From positions 248,001-312,000 of the forward strand of contig NZ_LSYT01000001.1 in assembly GCF_001602525.1 (NCBI RefSeq): a DNA stretch of 64,000 bases, written 5' to 3'. The notes under the pieces are model-generated. The model did not search any database. It was not told where the DNA came from and was given only the letters and a program-made list of their open reading frames with translations. Positions 23,915 through 32,701 of the stretch are shown piece after piece (position 1 is the stretch's first letter; every line of letters starts with the position of its first letter). Both the position numbers and the translations under genes were made by a program. Source of the DNA: Flavobacterium chilense. GTDB taxonomy: Bacteria > Bacteroidota > Bacteroidia > Flavobacteriales > Flavobacteriaceae.

Positions 23915-25744
23915 TTATTTATAATCTACGATTCTTGGTTTGGCCAGTTCAAAACTTTGAAGACCAAAATCTGTAGTTTCAAAAGTATTTGTTTTAAATA
24001 CATTATCTCCCTGATACGGAATTGTTGGATAATAAGAAACAGAAAGCTGAAATGAACTGAATACTAAGTAGTCATTGCTAATTAATAGGCCTAATGTTAT
24101 TTTTTGATAGGCTTTGTTTTTTTCCATTGTATTATGCGGACTTCCTAATCCGGCAATGGCATAATTAAAAAATGGATTTATACGAAAACCTAAAAGTGCA
24201 TAAGGAGAGTACGTTTGGGTTTGAAGTGATAATACCATTTTATTGGTACCGTAAACCGCACTATTAAAACCGGCTAAACCATTTTGTTGATTTATATTAA
24301 GCTGATCGCCAATGATATTTTCACGATTGACACCAATGATTAATTGCGGATTAACGAATTGTCTTAATTTCCATCTTCCTATACTATATAATTTTGTAAA
24401 GTAGTTGGTTTCCATCGAAAACGCTGTTTGATAGGTTTTAGACTGATGAAAGAAGGTTCCTGCTTCAAAATTCATACTTAAAAATCCTAATCTATAGTAA
24501 TTTCCAAAAGAAAACTGTGCTCCAACATACGGCCGCCAAAAGGTATTTTTGTATTGATAGCCTAGTGTTATTCCGTATATTCTTCCAATGGGTACATCTT
24601 CAGTTTGTCCGTTTCTGAAAATGTAGTTATCCTTGATAAATTTACGTCTGTTAAGTCCGATTCCGGTTAAAATAAGTTTTTCATCAGAATAAAAATGGGT
24701 TGGATCGTAGAGATCCGTTGGCGCTTCAGTATAATCAAGATTCAAAAAACGTCCGGTAGCTACTAAATTTGTAATACCGTTTTCGTCTTCAAATACTTTA
24801 CTGGCATGTCCGGCCCAGAAATCCTGGAAGTTATTTTTAAAGGGCTGAAAAGCATACGTCATATCAGGTGCCTGGAGGGTATCTTTTCTAAAATTCTGAC
24901 CAACTAAAACACCTCCGGCCCATTTGGTTAAAGGAGAGTAGAAGAGTCGTTCAATATTAATACTTTTCGTGTAATTATTGTCCAGATCCATTTTGTAATA
25001 TAAAGTGGTTCCGATATAAGTGTTTTTAATGTTCGGAATGGTGTAAGTTACCTCATTTGCGTTTCGCCCATCATCAAACCTACTCGTATATCGGTATTCA
25101 AGCTGCTGTCCGGAACCAAAGAAGTCTTTTTCTTTTACTCCTAAAGAAAACTGATTGCTGGAAATAGAAAATTTTGGAATAGTGCTCCATGAGTCTAAAA
25201 CCCGAATAGTAACATCAACAGAATCTGAAGCTACTCCGGCAAGTTTGTTGGTTATTCGTACCGCTGTTACATATTTTTGAGATCGTATCAAACGTTCCGA
25301 TTCCTGTACTTTATAAGTATCGTAAGGCGCATTCTTTTTAAAAAGCAATAAATTCAGAATGGCTATTCTTTTTGTTTTTAAATGCAACCTGTTTCCTGTT
25401 CTTTCACCCCAGTTTCTTGGCATTTGGGTCGTGTCTGTAACCGAATGCCCAAAAGGATCCAAAGTTATGATATTGATGTTTCGGATGATTTTTCCACTAA
25501 AATCAGTGGTATCATTTTGTACCAGAATTTCTTCTTTTTTTCTGGGTTTATTGGTTCTAAAGAGTAGTTTGTGGAGTGTTTGTGTAAACTTATTCTTTTT
25601 TGAATAATTTTTAATTTTGGTGTAAACCTCTGTACTGTCTTTTTTTTCTTTTGGAGCCGTTTTTGACTTATTGATCTGAGCATAGGTGCTTTGTAAGCAA
25701 AAGCAGCATAAGATTAAAACGACTATTTTTTTGTTTATAAACAT
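23915..25744 (-). CDS. Omp85-like outer-membrane protein
   Basis: A 609-residue exported protein with signal peptide (to about residue 22, STYAQ). Residues 80-190 resemble a POTRA domain (IIRNINIITLDPFGHSV, RIAILNLLLFKKNAPYDTYK, RSQKYVTAVRI, DSVDVTIRVLDSWS). The remainder alternates short amphipathic strands with aromatic girdles, the pattern of a beta-barrel (YRYTSRFDDGRNANEVTY, TLYYKMDLDNNY, ISNDYLVFSSFQLSVSYY). Omp85 relatives insert or translocate proteins or lipids at the outer membrane. It is shorter than BamA (one POTRA, not five), so closer to TamA/patatin-tail barrels. Cargo unknown. Confidence 0.75.
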   Translation of the reverse strand: MFINKKIVVLILCCFCLQSTYAQINKSKTAPKEKKDSTEVYTKIKNYSKKNKFTQTLHKLLFRTNKPRKKEEILVQNDTTDFSGKIIRNINIITLDPFGHSVTDTTQMPRNWGERTGNRLHLKTKRIAILNLLLFKKNAPYDTYKVQESERLIRSQKYVTAVRITNKLAGVASDSVDVTIRVLDSWSTIPKFSISSNQFSLGVKEKDFFGSGQQLEYRYTSRFDDGRNANEVTYTIPNIKNTYIGTTLYYKMDLDNNYTKSINIERLFYSPLTKWAGGVLVGQNFRKDTLQAPDMTYAFQPFKNNFQDFWAGHASKVFEDENGITNLVATGRFLNLDYTEAPTDLYDPTHFYSDEKLILTGIGLNRRKFIKDNYIFRNGQTEDVPIGRIYGITLGYQYKNTFWRPYVGAQFSFGNYYRLGFLSMNFEAGTFFHQSKTYQTAFSMETNYFTKLYSIGRWKLRQFVNPQLIIGVNRENIIGDQLNINQQNGLAGFNSAVYGTNKMVLSLQTQTYSPYALLGFRINPFFNYAIAGLGSPHNTMEKNKAYQKITLGLLISNDYLVFSSFQLSVSYYPTIPYQGDNVFKTNTFETTDFGLQSFELAKPRIVDYK

Positions 25745-25831
25745 TAGAATTTAAATGACAGGCTTAAAAATTGATTATGTACTATGAATATAAGGAATTA
25801 ATAGGACTATTTTCTTAAAATAATATAGTAT

Positions 25832-26932
25832 TTAGTTTTCGACCTTTAGTTTTCTAATTCTCCAGGTAAACTTTTTAGGCATATGATTTCCCATTAAATA
25901 TCCCCAGGGTTCTAATGATTCTATTCTTTCAAAGATGATTTTGAGAATTGCCAGAAGCGGAATAGCTAAAAACATTCCTGAAATTCCGGCGGCCGCACCT
26001 CCAATAATGATTCCTATAATAGAAACAAAAGCATTGATTTCGACTTTTGAATTAATAATTAAAGGCACAAGGATGTTATTATCAATAAACTGAACCACAA
26101 TATTTACAATTAGAATTCCTAAAATAATTGAGGCTTCCGGTGTTCCTGTTAAAGAAGCTAAAACGGTAATGATTCCGGCAATTAAAATACCAATATAAGG
26201 AACCATGTTTAATATTCCTGTGATGAGTCCTAATAAAATAAAATACTTAATTCCTATAATCAAAAGCCCTAAACTGGTTAGAATTGAAACGACAATCATC
26301 TCAAATATTAAACCCAGGATGTAATTATTGATTGAAACTTTTATTTGGGATAAAATATCTTTTAAAGCTGGATGATCTTCTTTGTTGATTAATTTAGCCA
26401 GAAATAAAATAAAGTGATCTTTATATAAAAGAAATAAAAAGGTATAAATAGGAATAAGGGTACAATCTAATAAAAGATCTGTGATAGATATGATTGCAGA
26501 GCCTATCGTAGCTTTTCCGTTTTGAACGGAATCTTTTGTGATATTATCAAGATATTTTTTCTGCTCGCCAATACTTACATGAAAATATTCTTTTATAAAT
26601 TTTTGAATATCATTTATAAAAGAGTTTGCATTTTTTTTTATCGTATCAAAATCGTTGGCGATATCACTAACCTGATAGGAGATAAATACCAGAATGCCTA
26701 CAATACACAAAGCAAAAACCAAAATACAACAAGCTGCGGCAAGGTGTCTGGGAAATTTTAATCTGGAATGCAAAAAGGTAAATATAGGTACTAATAATAC
26801 CGCAAATAAAAATGCCATTAATACGGGAGTAATAACATCTTTTCCAATACAGAAAATAAAAGCAAAACTAATAAAGCTAACTAATATAAAGGCAAGTTTA
26901 GCATAAAACGGTAATTTTATGGAATTGATCAT
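25832..26932 (-). CDS. AI-2E/PerM-family transporter
   Basis: A 366-residue inner-membrane protein with about eight helices. After two N-terminal helices and a 100-residue soluble stretch come the diagnostic GLITGILNMVPYIGILIAGI (about residues 240-260) and DNNILVPLIINSKVEINAFV (about 285-305) segments of the family once called UPF0118. Members export autoinducer 2, act as sodium/proton antiporters or do something else. The ATG at 26932 is preferred to 26974, since the first helix follows directly. It stands apart from the MscS operon by about 110 bases. Confidence 0.85.
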   Translation of the reverse strand: MINSIKLPFYAKLAFILVSFISFAFIFCIGKDVITPVLMAFLFAVLLVPIFTFLHSRLKFPRHLAAACCILVFALCIVGILVFISYQVSDIANDFDTIKKNANSFINDIQKFIKEYFHVSIGEQKKYLDNITKDSVQNGKATIGSAIISITDLLLDCTLIPIYTFLFLLYKDHFILFLAKLINKEDHPALKDILSQIKVSINNYILGLIFEMIVVSILTSLGLLIIGIKYFILLGLITGILNMVPYIGILIAGIITVLASLTGTPEASIILGILIVNIVVQFIDNNILVPLIINSKVEINAFVSIIGIIIGGAAAGISGMFLAIPLLAILKIIFERIESLEPWGYLMGNHMPKKFTWRIRKLKVEN

Positions 26933-27045
26933 TTTGTTTAGTGATTTAGTAAAAACTAGAATTTGGTTAAACAAATATGATATTATATTCGAAAAATAGC
27001 GTTTTAGCTTTTTCTTAATAGTTTATAAAATTCCCATTATGATTT

Positions 27046-27576
27046 TTAATCGAAAAATTCCTTGTCCTCGTATTGCGGCGGCATAATTGAGATTCCTTTT
27101 TGTAGTAAAAGATTATTTGGAAAGATAATGCGTTCTCCTTCTTTAGTTCTTAAATTAACATGAAAAGCACTTATATCTTCAATTTCTCCTTCAATTGGAA
27201 AATCTTTATCATGAATTTTGATCGTATCGCCAATTCTAAAAGGAAATGAAAAAAATAATATCATCCCAGCAGTAATATTACTCAAAATAGACCATTGTGC
27301 AAACATTGCAACACCAATAACAGTTGCAATTGAAGAAATTGTAATAAAAATATCTTTGGTTTGAACTCCCCAGATTACAATTAAAGTAATTGCGACCAAT
27401 ATATTCATTAATACATGAATATATTTAATTGCTAAATTAGTACGATGCTCTAACAAATGACTTGTACTGGCAAAACGACGAATTAATTTTGCTACGATCA
27501 CTCTTAAGGCCAGTAATACAATAAGAATGACTAAAGTGCTTAAGATTTCCTGAGTATATTCTTTAAAAGAAAACAT
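27046..27576 (-). CDS. Small MscS-type mechanosensitive channel
   Basis: A 176-residue protein with three N-terminal helices and a beta domain. The pore helix is MFAQWSILSNITAGMILFFSFPF (about residues 90-112), followed by the MscS beta segment RIGDTIKIHDKDFPIEGEIE and the turn FPNNLLLQKGISI. It lacks the large C-terminal domain of E. coli MscS and is about 110 residues shorter. It is the last gene of the minus-strand operon DUF2520-kdsC-ubiA-maf-mscS, 10 bases after maf. Function in osmotic down-shock release is inferred from the family. Confidence 0.85.
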   Translation of the reverse strand: MFSFKEYTQEILSTLVILIVLLALRVIVAKLIRRFASTSHLLEHRTNLAIKYIHVLMNILVAITLIVIWGVQTKDIFITISSIATVIGVAMFAQWSILSNITAGMILFFSFPFRIGDTIKIHDKDFPIEGEIEDISAFHVNLRTKEGERIIFPNNLLLQKGISIMPPQYEDKEFFD

Positions 27577-27586
27577 AAATAAATTT

Positions 27587-28171
27587 TTACACTAAAGTAC
27601 TCAAATATTCGTAAACTTTAGCTGTTGGCAATCCCATAACGTTTGTATAAGAGCCTTCGACTTTTGCAACTGCCATAAAACCAAACCATTCCTGTATGCC
27701 ATATGCCCCGGCTTTGTCATAAGGTTTATAGTTTTCGATATAATATAAAATTGCTTCGTCTGATAAATCCTTGAAAGTTACTTTTGTAACATCATTGATA
27801 AGGGTAGAAGTATTGTTTGTTCTAAAGCAAACCGATGTGAATACTTCATGAGTAGTATTCGACATTGATTTGATCATATCAAAGGCTTCTTGGGCATTTT
27901 TTGGCTTTCCTAAGGCTTTATTCTGGTGCCAGACAATTGTATCGCTGGTAATTAAAATTTCATTTTCTTTTAATTCTCCCTCAAACGCATTTCCTTTTAA
28001 TTCTGCCAAATAATCGGTAATTTCAACTGCTTTTAATTCCGGAGGATAGATTTCTTCAATCTCTTTTAGTCTGATCTCAAAATCAAGATCTAAATCCTTA
28101 AAAAACTGCTGTCTGCGTGGTGATCCCGATGCCAGAATTAAAGTATATTTTTTTAGTTTTTCTTTAAGCAT
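27587..28171 (-). CDS. maf: Maf-family nucleotide pyrophosphatase
   Basis: A 194-residue cytoplasmic enzyme of the Maf/Ham1 superfamily. The opening LASGSPRRQQFFKDLDLDFE (about residues 13-32) is the Maf phosphate-binding signature; TSDTIVWHQNKALGKPKNAQ and YDKAGAYGIQEW complete the site, and MGLPTAKVYEYL ends it. Maf proteins hydrolyse non-canonical or canonical (d)TTP/UTP-type nucleotides and affect septum formation. The start overlaps the ubiA stop by eight bases, a sign of translational coupling. Confidence 0.9.
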   Translation of the reverse strand: MLKEKLKKYTLILASGSPRRQQFFKDLDLDFEIRLKEIEEIYPPELKAVEITDYLAELKGNAFEGELKENEILITSDTIVWHQNKALGKPKNAQEAFDMIKSMSNTTHEVFTSVCFRTNNTSTLINDVTKVTFKDLSDEAILYYIENYKPYDKAGAYGIQEWFGFMAVAKVEGSYTNVMGLPTAKVYEYLSTLV

Positions 28172-29090
28172 TGTATTTGATATTTAAGGTAATAACCAGA
28201 ATAGATAAAATTCCGAAAAACAAAATCAGTTTTAAAACAGTACTCAAATGATGATAATCTTTTTTAGATTTTGCTGTAAATATTTTTACAATAAAATACA
28301 AAAGAGGAGCCAAAACAAAAGCAAAAGCATAAAATGTTACGATAAAAAGACTATTCTGAACAAAATAAGTATTAATATACAGCAAACATAAAATAAACGG
28401 AATTATAGCAAATCCTAAAGCTATTTTAGATGCTCTGCTAATTCCAATTGCAATTGGTAAAGTACTCATTCCTTGATTGTAATCTCCATTTACATCTTCG
28501 ATGTCTTTAACTATTTCACGAACGAAGTTAATCATAAAGGCAAACAAAGCATAATCTGTTAAAATAGAAAAAAGACTTGCCATTTGAGCCTGATTCTCTG
28601 AATTAGTTACTGGAAAAAGATCAAAAACCCCAATTATGATGACACTTACAGAAAGCAATAAAGCCACTACAAAATTTCCTAAAATCATGATTTGTTTCAG
28701 GGTTGTGGCGTAAAAGTAAAGTAGCGACGCAATCAAAATAAAAAGTGAAGCAAAACCAGGCTTTGATATAATATTAGATAAAATAAACCCAATTGCAACC
28801 CCTGTTATATTAAGTCCGATATAGATATTGTATCCTGCAGTTTCAGAAATTCCTTTTCCTATTACCACATCTTCCGGTTTATTAATTGAATCTGTGGCAA
28901 CATCATAGATATTATTAATTACATAACCCGCTGCTGCTATTAAAACAGTACTTAAAACTAATAATCCATATTGCCAGTCTGTTAAGGCTAATGGAATATC
29001 TTTTTGTTTTAAAAAAGCATAACGAAATAATAGCTGCATAAAAGCAAGCATAAGCAGGTTCTTGTATCGAATGAGTTTGAGGAATTTCAT
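28164..29090 (-). CDS. UbiA-family prenyltransferase (geranylgeranylglycerol-phosphate type)
   Basis: A 308-residue membrane protein with about nine helices. The first aspartate-rich motif is NNIYDVATDSINKPED (about residues 59-74) and the second DIEDVNGDYNQGMSTLPIAI (about 195-215). This pair places it in the UbiA superfamily. In Bacteroidota, genes in this context are usually annotated as geranylgeranylglycerol-phosphate geranylgeranyltransferase; that is inference, and quinone or porphyrin prenylation cannot be excluded. MenA is encoded separately in this window at 48221. It overlaps maf by eight bases. Confidence 0.82.
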   Translation of the reverse strand: MKFLKLIRYKNLLMLAFMQLLFRYAFLKQKDIPLALTDWQYGLLVLSTVLIAAAGYVINNIYDVATDSINKPEDVVIGKGISETAGYNIYIGLNITGVAIGFILSNIISKPGFASLFILIASLLYFYATTLKQIMILGNFVVALLLSVSVIIIGVFDLFPVTNSENQAQMASLFSILTDYALFAFMINFVREIVKDIEDVNGDYNQGMSTLPIAIGISRASKIALGFAIIPFILCLLYINTYFVQNSLFIVTFYAFAFVLAPLLYFIVKIFTAKSKKDYHHLSTVLKLILFFGILSILVITLNIKYNA

Positions 29091-29103
29091 TTTTTTAAAG
29101 GTT

Positions 29104-29135
29104 CTGAGTGGCTAAGTTACTAAGGTTCTAAGTCT
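29104..29135. repeat. Phased CTAAGnnn octamer array, short copy
   Basis: CTGAG at 29104 and CTAAG at 29112, 29120 and 29128 are spaced exactly eight bases apart. It sits in the kdsC-ubiA gap and shares the CTAAGGTTCTAAG core of the array at 14113-14125. Confidence 0.75.
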
Positions 29136-29200
29136 ATTTGAGTTTCTGAAATTTAATTAAAATTAAGGACCAAATTCATAACTCATGATTCACAATTAAT

Positions 29201-29728
29201 TTAATCGTGTTTTCCACTAAAATGTTCCATCCATTTCCCCTGAACCTTCATTACTTGCTCGATAACATCACGTGCAGCGCCTTTTCCGCCTTTTACGTGC
29301 GAAATGTAACGGCAAATATTTTTAATTTCCGGACTTGCATCTTGCGGACAAGTTGGCAATCCAACCAGTTTCATTACATGGAAATCAGGAATATCATCAC
29401 CCATATACAATACCTGCTCCGGATTAATGTTATATAAATCAGTATATTCCTTAAAGGTTACAACTTTGTCAGGAGTTCCTAAATGAATATCTTTAATTCC
29501 AAGATTACGTAAACGTACACGAACGCCTTCATTACTTCCGCCAGAAATAATACATACATTATAGCCGCTTTCAACTGCTGCTTTCATTGCATAACCGTCA
29601 CGAATATTCATGGTACGAAGAATTTCTCCTTCATTGGTTACAAAAACCGAACTGTCTGTAAGTACGCCATCAACATCAAAAACAAAAGTTGTGATGTCGT
29701 TCATTATTTCTTTAAAATGTTTAGCCAT
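29201..29728 (-). CDS. kdsC: KdsC-like HAD-III phosphatase
   Basis: A 175-residue HAD phosphatase without a cap domain. The nucleophile motif FVFDVDGVLTDSS lies at residues 13-25, CIISGGSNEGVRVRL near 55, then VVTFKEYTDLY and YMGDDIPDFHVMKLVGLPTCP near 107-127. This is the YrbI/KdsC pattern: removal of phosphate from KDO-8-phosphate, needed for lipopolysaccharide core. It overlaps the DUF2520 gene by eight bases on one side; on the other a 110-base gap with the octamer array precedes ubiA. Confidence 0.88.
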   Translation of the reverse strand: MAKHFKEIMNDITTFVFDVDGVLTDSSVFVTNEGEILRTMNIRDGYAMKAAVESGYNVCIISGGSNEGVRVRLRNLGIKDIHLGTPDKVVTFKEYTDLYNINPEQVLYMGDDIPDFHVMKLVGLPTCPQDASPEIKNICRYISHVKGGKGAARDVIEQVMKVQGKWMEHFSGKHD

Positions 29729-30473
29729 TATTTTGTATAGATTGGGTTAGAATTTTATATATGTTTTTTTGATTTTCATTGGTTAAATACTCTAAATGCG
29801 CCTCAATTGTTGTTGCATCATGACGTTTCGCAGGTCCGGTTTGTGCATCAACCGGATTGAGAGTTTTTATTTTTTCTGAAGTTTCCTGAATTAAAGGCTT
29901 TAAAACATCAAAAGGAACCTGATGTTCTTCGCAAATTTCCTGTCCGATTTGGTATAAATGATTTGTAAAATTATTTACAAAAACAGCAGCAACATGCAAA
30001 GCCTTTCTTTGATTTGAATTGATTGGATAAACTGCATTTGAGATACTTTTGGCCAGACTTTCTAAAACACGAAAATCAAACGTATTTTCAGCCTCCAGAC
30101 ACATTGGGATGGTAGAGAAATCTATTTCTTTATTTTTTGAAAATGTCTGAAGCGGGTAAAAAACTCCTTTTCTGTTTTTAGAATCCAAAACATCAAGGGA
30201 AGCTGCTCCTGAAGTATGAACAACGACCCGATTTTGAAAAGGTAATTTTTTCGCTACTTCTGAGATCGCTTTGTCCGACACTGCAATAATATAGATATCA
30301 GCTTCTTTTAAGTCTTCAAAATCATTTACAATTTTATCAAAATCAACTAGAGAAGCTAAAGTTTCCTTTTTTCTGGCATATACCTGTACAATTTCGACAA
30401 GTTCACTTTTCGCGAAAGCTTTTATCAAATGCTGGGCAACATTTCCGGAACCAATTAGGGTTATTCGAATCAT
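29721..30473 (-). CDS. Rossmann-fold and DUF2520 domain protein
   Basis: A 250-residue protein. The N-terminal NAD(P)-type Rossmann fold begins IRITLIGSGNVAQHLIKAFA (residues 2-21); DIYIIAVSDKAISEVAKKL lies near 80. The C-terminal helical domain (about 130-250) carries KALHVAAVFVNNFTNHLY and TGPAKRHD, typical of DUF2520 and of ProC-like reductases. It may be an oxidoreductase with unknown substrate. A TAATTTTG box (30478-30485) lies five bases before the ATG, so the transcript could be almost leaderless. First gene of the kdsC-ubiA-maf-mscS operon. Confidence 0.85.
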   Translation of the reverse strand: MIRITLIGSGNVAQHLIKAFAKSELVEIVQVYARKKETLASLVDFDKIVNDFEDLKEADIYIIAVSDKAISEVAKKLPFQNRVVVHTSGAASLDVLDSKNRKGVFYPLQTFSKNKEIDFSTIPMCLEAENTFDFRVLESLAKSISNAVYPINSNQRKALHVAAVFVNNFTNHLYQIGQEICEEHQVPFDVLKPLIQETSEKIKTLNPVDAQTGPAKRHDATTIEAHLEYLTNENQKNIYKILTQSIQNNG

Positions 30474-30612
30474 AGCGCAAAATTAGCATTATTTTTTTTA
30501 AAGTATTGTCTTTTAATTTAAGAGAAATAAAATGAATCTGGTTCTAATTTATAAATGATGAATAATATTTTTTGTAAATAAAGAATTGTTAATATTGTTA
30601 TGTTTTTTCCTA

Positions 30613-30620
30613 TATATTTG
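30613..30620 (+). promoter_or_regulatory. -7 box (TATATTTG) for the fibre-like gene trio
   Basis: An exact TAnnTTTG match 42 bases before the ATG at 30663. TTG triplets occur 15 and 24 bases upstream, so the -33 element is not settled. Confidence 0.5.
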
Positions 30621-30662
30621 CAATTAAAATGAAATTCTATATTTAAAAACAAGAAATTTAAA

Positions 30663-31622
30663 ATGAAAAAAAGTATTATCAGCATTGCTTTATTTTTAAT
30701 TACAGCAATTGGCTTTGCCCAACAAATTGGAGATGGATTTGCACCTTTTTATATCACAGACTTTTCAGGAGTATTAAAATCAGGAACATATGGCGGATAT
30801 GGGCAAATTGCAGGAAAAGTTCCGGATGTTTCCAATGATTGGAACCATTTATTTGTTATTAGGCATGGCAACGAAAATAATAATTATCAATTGCAAATAG
30901 CTTCTTCTTTTTCAGAAAATGATAGATTATTTTTCAGAAAAATTGCTGCGACAGGATTATTATCAAGAAATTCTACATGGATAGAATTGGCAACAAGAGG
31001 GGCTAATGAATTTACTGGAAAACAACAAATAAATGGATTTGTTAAAATTCAATCTGCTAATTCAAATTATGATGAAAATCTACGTTTACTACCTTCAACT
31101 ACAGGAGATTATTCAAGCATTGCATTAGGAGCAGTTGCAGGTGATTCAGGAACCGGAATAGGGCAATGGACAATAGTTAGATATCCTGCTATCAGTAATT
31201 ATATGTTTAGCTTAAGATATAATTCTACGGATTATTTTAATATTCTTAACAATGGAAATATTGGTATTGGCATAACAAACCCTAAAAATAAATTAGATGT
31301 AAATGGATCAATTCATTCTCAGGAAGTAAAAGTAGATATGCTTGGCTGGTCAGATTTTGTTTTTAAAAAAGAATATAATTTACCATCTCTTACAGAAGTT
31401 GAAAAGCATATTGCTGAAAAAGGACATTTAGCAAATATACCAAGTGAAGAAGAAGTGTTGAAGAATGGCATTAACTTGGGAGAAATGAACGCTAAATTAT
31501 TGCAAAAAATAGAAGAGTTAACACTTTATATGATAGAAATAAAAAAAGAGAATACTGAAATGAAGAATAAACAAGTAGAGCTTGAAAATACAGTTAGAGA
31601 ACTTAATAGTAAATTAAAATAA
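30663..31622 (+). CDS. Fibre-like secreted protein, copy 1 of a mosaic trio
   Basis: A 319-residue protein: signal peptide 1-20 (GFAQ), N-terminal module about 21-127 (WNHLFVIRHGNENNN, SENDRLFFRKIA), middle module about 128-205 (KIQSANSNYDENLRLLPSTT, GAVAGDSGTG), and a stalk-like C-terminal region from 206. The latter has GNIGIGITNPKNKLDVNG, then VDMLGWSDFVFKKEYNLPSL, EKGHLANIPSEEEVLKNG and a coiled coil to the end. The C-terminal motif is common on Bacteroidota surface proteins and resembles tail-fibre trimerisation regions. No T9SS domain is seen. The stop overlaps the next start (TAATG). Confidence 0.78.
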   Translation: MKKSIISIALFLITAIGFAQQIGDGFAPFYITDFSGVLKSGTYGGYGQIAGKVPDVSNDWNHLFVIRHGNENNNYQLQIASSFSENDRLFFRKIAATGLLSRNSTWIELATRGANEFTGKQQINGFVKIQSANSNYDENLRLLPSTTGDYSSIALGAVAGDSGTGIGQWTIVRYPAISNYMFSLRYNSTDYFNILNNGNIGIGITNPKNKLDVNGSIHSQEVKVDMLGWSDFVFKKEYNLPSLTEVEKHIAEKGHLANIPSEEEVLKNGINLGEMNAKLLQKIEELTLYMIEIKKENTEMKNKQVELENTVRELNSKLK

Positions 31623-32701
31623 TGAAAAAAATAATTACACTTGTTGCTGTATTTTTTACTGCTTCATATTCTTTTTCTCAGCAAATTGGAGATTATGGAT
31701 ACGCACCATTTATAAATGAGTTCAATATTCCTCTTAAGTCAGGACTTTATACAGGTCTAAATGCTTTAGGAGCAGGACCGGATACTAGTAGCCCTAGACA
31801 ATATCTATTTTTAATAAGACATATAGATTCAAATAATAATCATCAATTACAACTTTCATCGTCCTATACAGAAAACGATAGATTTTTTTTTAGAAAAATT
31901 GCTAATGATTTAACACCTTCTAATTCTAAATGGTTTGAAGTTGCAACAAGAGGGACTAATACTTTTATAGGAGACCAGGTTATTAATGGAAATGTTGGTC
32001 TTGGAACAATAACACCATCTTCTTATGAACATGGTGGGAATAATAAATTTTTAGAGATATATAATTCAAACACGACTGTACATTCTCAATCACATATTAT
32101 TTTGTCGTCAGGAGCAAATCTTCCTAATAGTTCTATAGGAACTATGACATGGGCATTACCAAATACAACTTCTAACTTTAAAGGAGCAGGTTATTTAGTT
32201 ATGAGAACAGAGAATTCATCAACAAGTTCAAAACCAGCAACAGCAATGGTTTTTGCAACTAGAAGTGCAACTAATGATTTTTGGAGTGAACAAATGATAA
32301 TTAATAGCTTAGGTAATGTGGGCATAGGTCTTATAAACCCAAATAATAAATTAGACGTGAATGGAACAATTCATTCTAAAGAAGTAAAAGTAGATATGCT
32401 TGGCTGGTCTGATTTTGTGTTTAAGAAAGAATATAATTTACCATCTCTCGCAGAAGTTGAAAAACATATTGCCGAAAAAGGACATTTAGAAAACATACCA
32501 AGTGAAGAAGAAGTGTTGAAAAACGGCATTAACTTAGGAGAAATGAACGCTAAATTGTTGCAAAAAATAGAAGAACTAACGCTTTATATGATAGAGATGA
32601 AAAAGGAAAATATAGAAATGAAAAAGGAAAATACTGAAATAAAAAATAAACAAATACAATTAGAAAACAAAGTTAAAGAACTTACAAATAAGTTAAAGTA
32701 A
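31622..32701 (+). CDS. Fibre-like secreted protein, copy 2 of a mosaic trio
   Basis: A 359-residue paralogue sharing the N-terminal module (ENDRFFFRKIANDLTPSNSK) and the C-terminal stalk (VDMLGWSDFVFKKEYNLPSL onward, almost identical) with genes 1 and 3. The middle is different: VGLGTITPSSYEHGG, FLEIYNSN, SQSHIILSSGANLPNSSI, AMVFATRSATNDFWSEQ, about 120 residues unrelated to the KIQSAN-type middle of its neighbours. Signal peptide 1-19. The coiled-coil tail is longer, with repeated MKKEN units. It starts on the last base of gene 1's stop and overlaps gene 3 the same way. Confidence 0.78.
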   Translation: MKKIITLVAVFFTASYSFSQQIGDYGYAPFINEFNIPLKSGLYTGLNALGAGPDTSSPRQYLFLIRHIDSNNNHQLQLSSSYTENDRFFFRKIANDLTPSNSKWFEVATRGTNTFIGDQVINGNVGLGTITPSSYEHGGNNKFLEIYNSNTTVHSQSHIILSSGANLPNSSIGTMTWALPNTTSNFKGAGYLVMRTENSSTSSKPATAMVFATRSATNDFWSEQMIINSLGNVGIGLINPNNKLDVNGTIHSKEVKVDMLGWSDFVFKKEYNLPSLAEVEKHIAEKGHLENIPSEEEVLKNGINLGEMNAKLLQKIEELTLYMIEMKKENIEMKKENTEIKNKQIQLENKVKELTNKLK

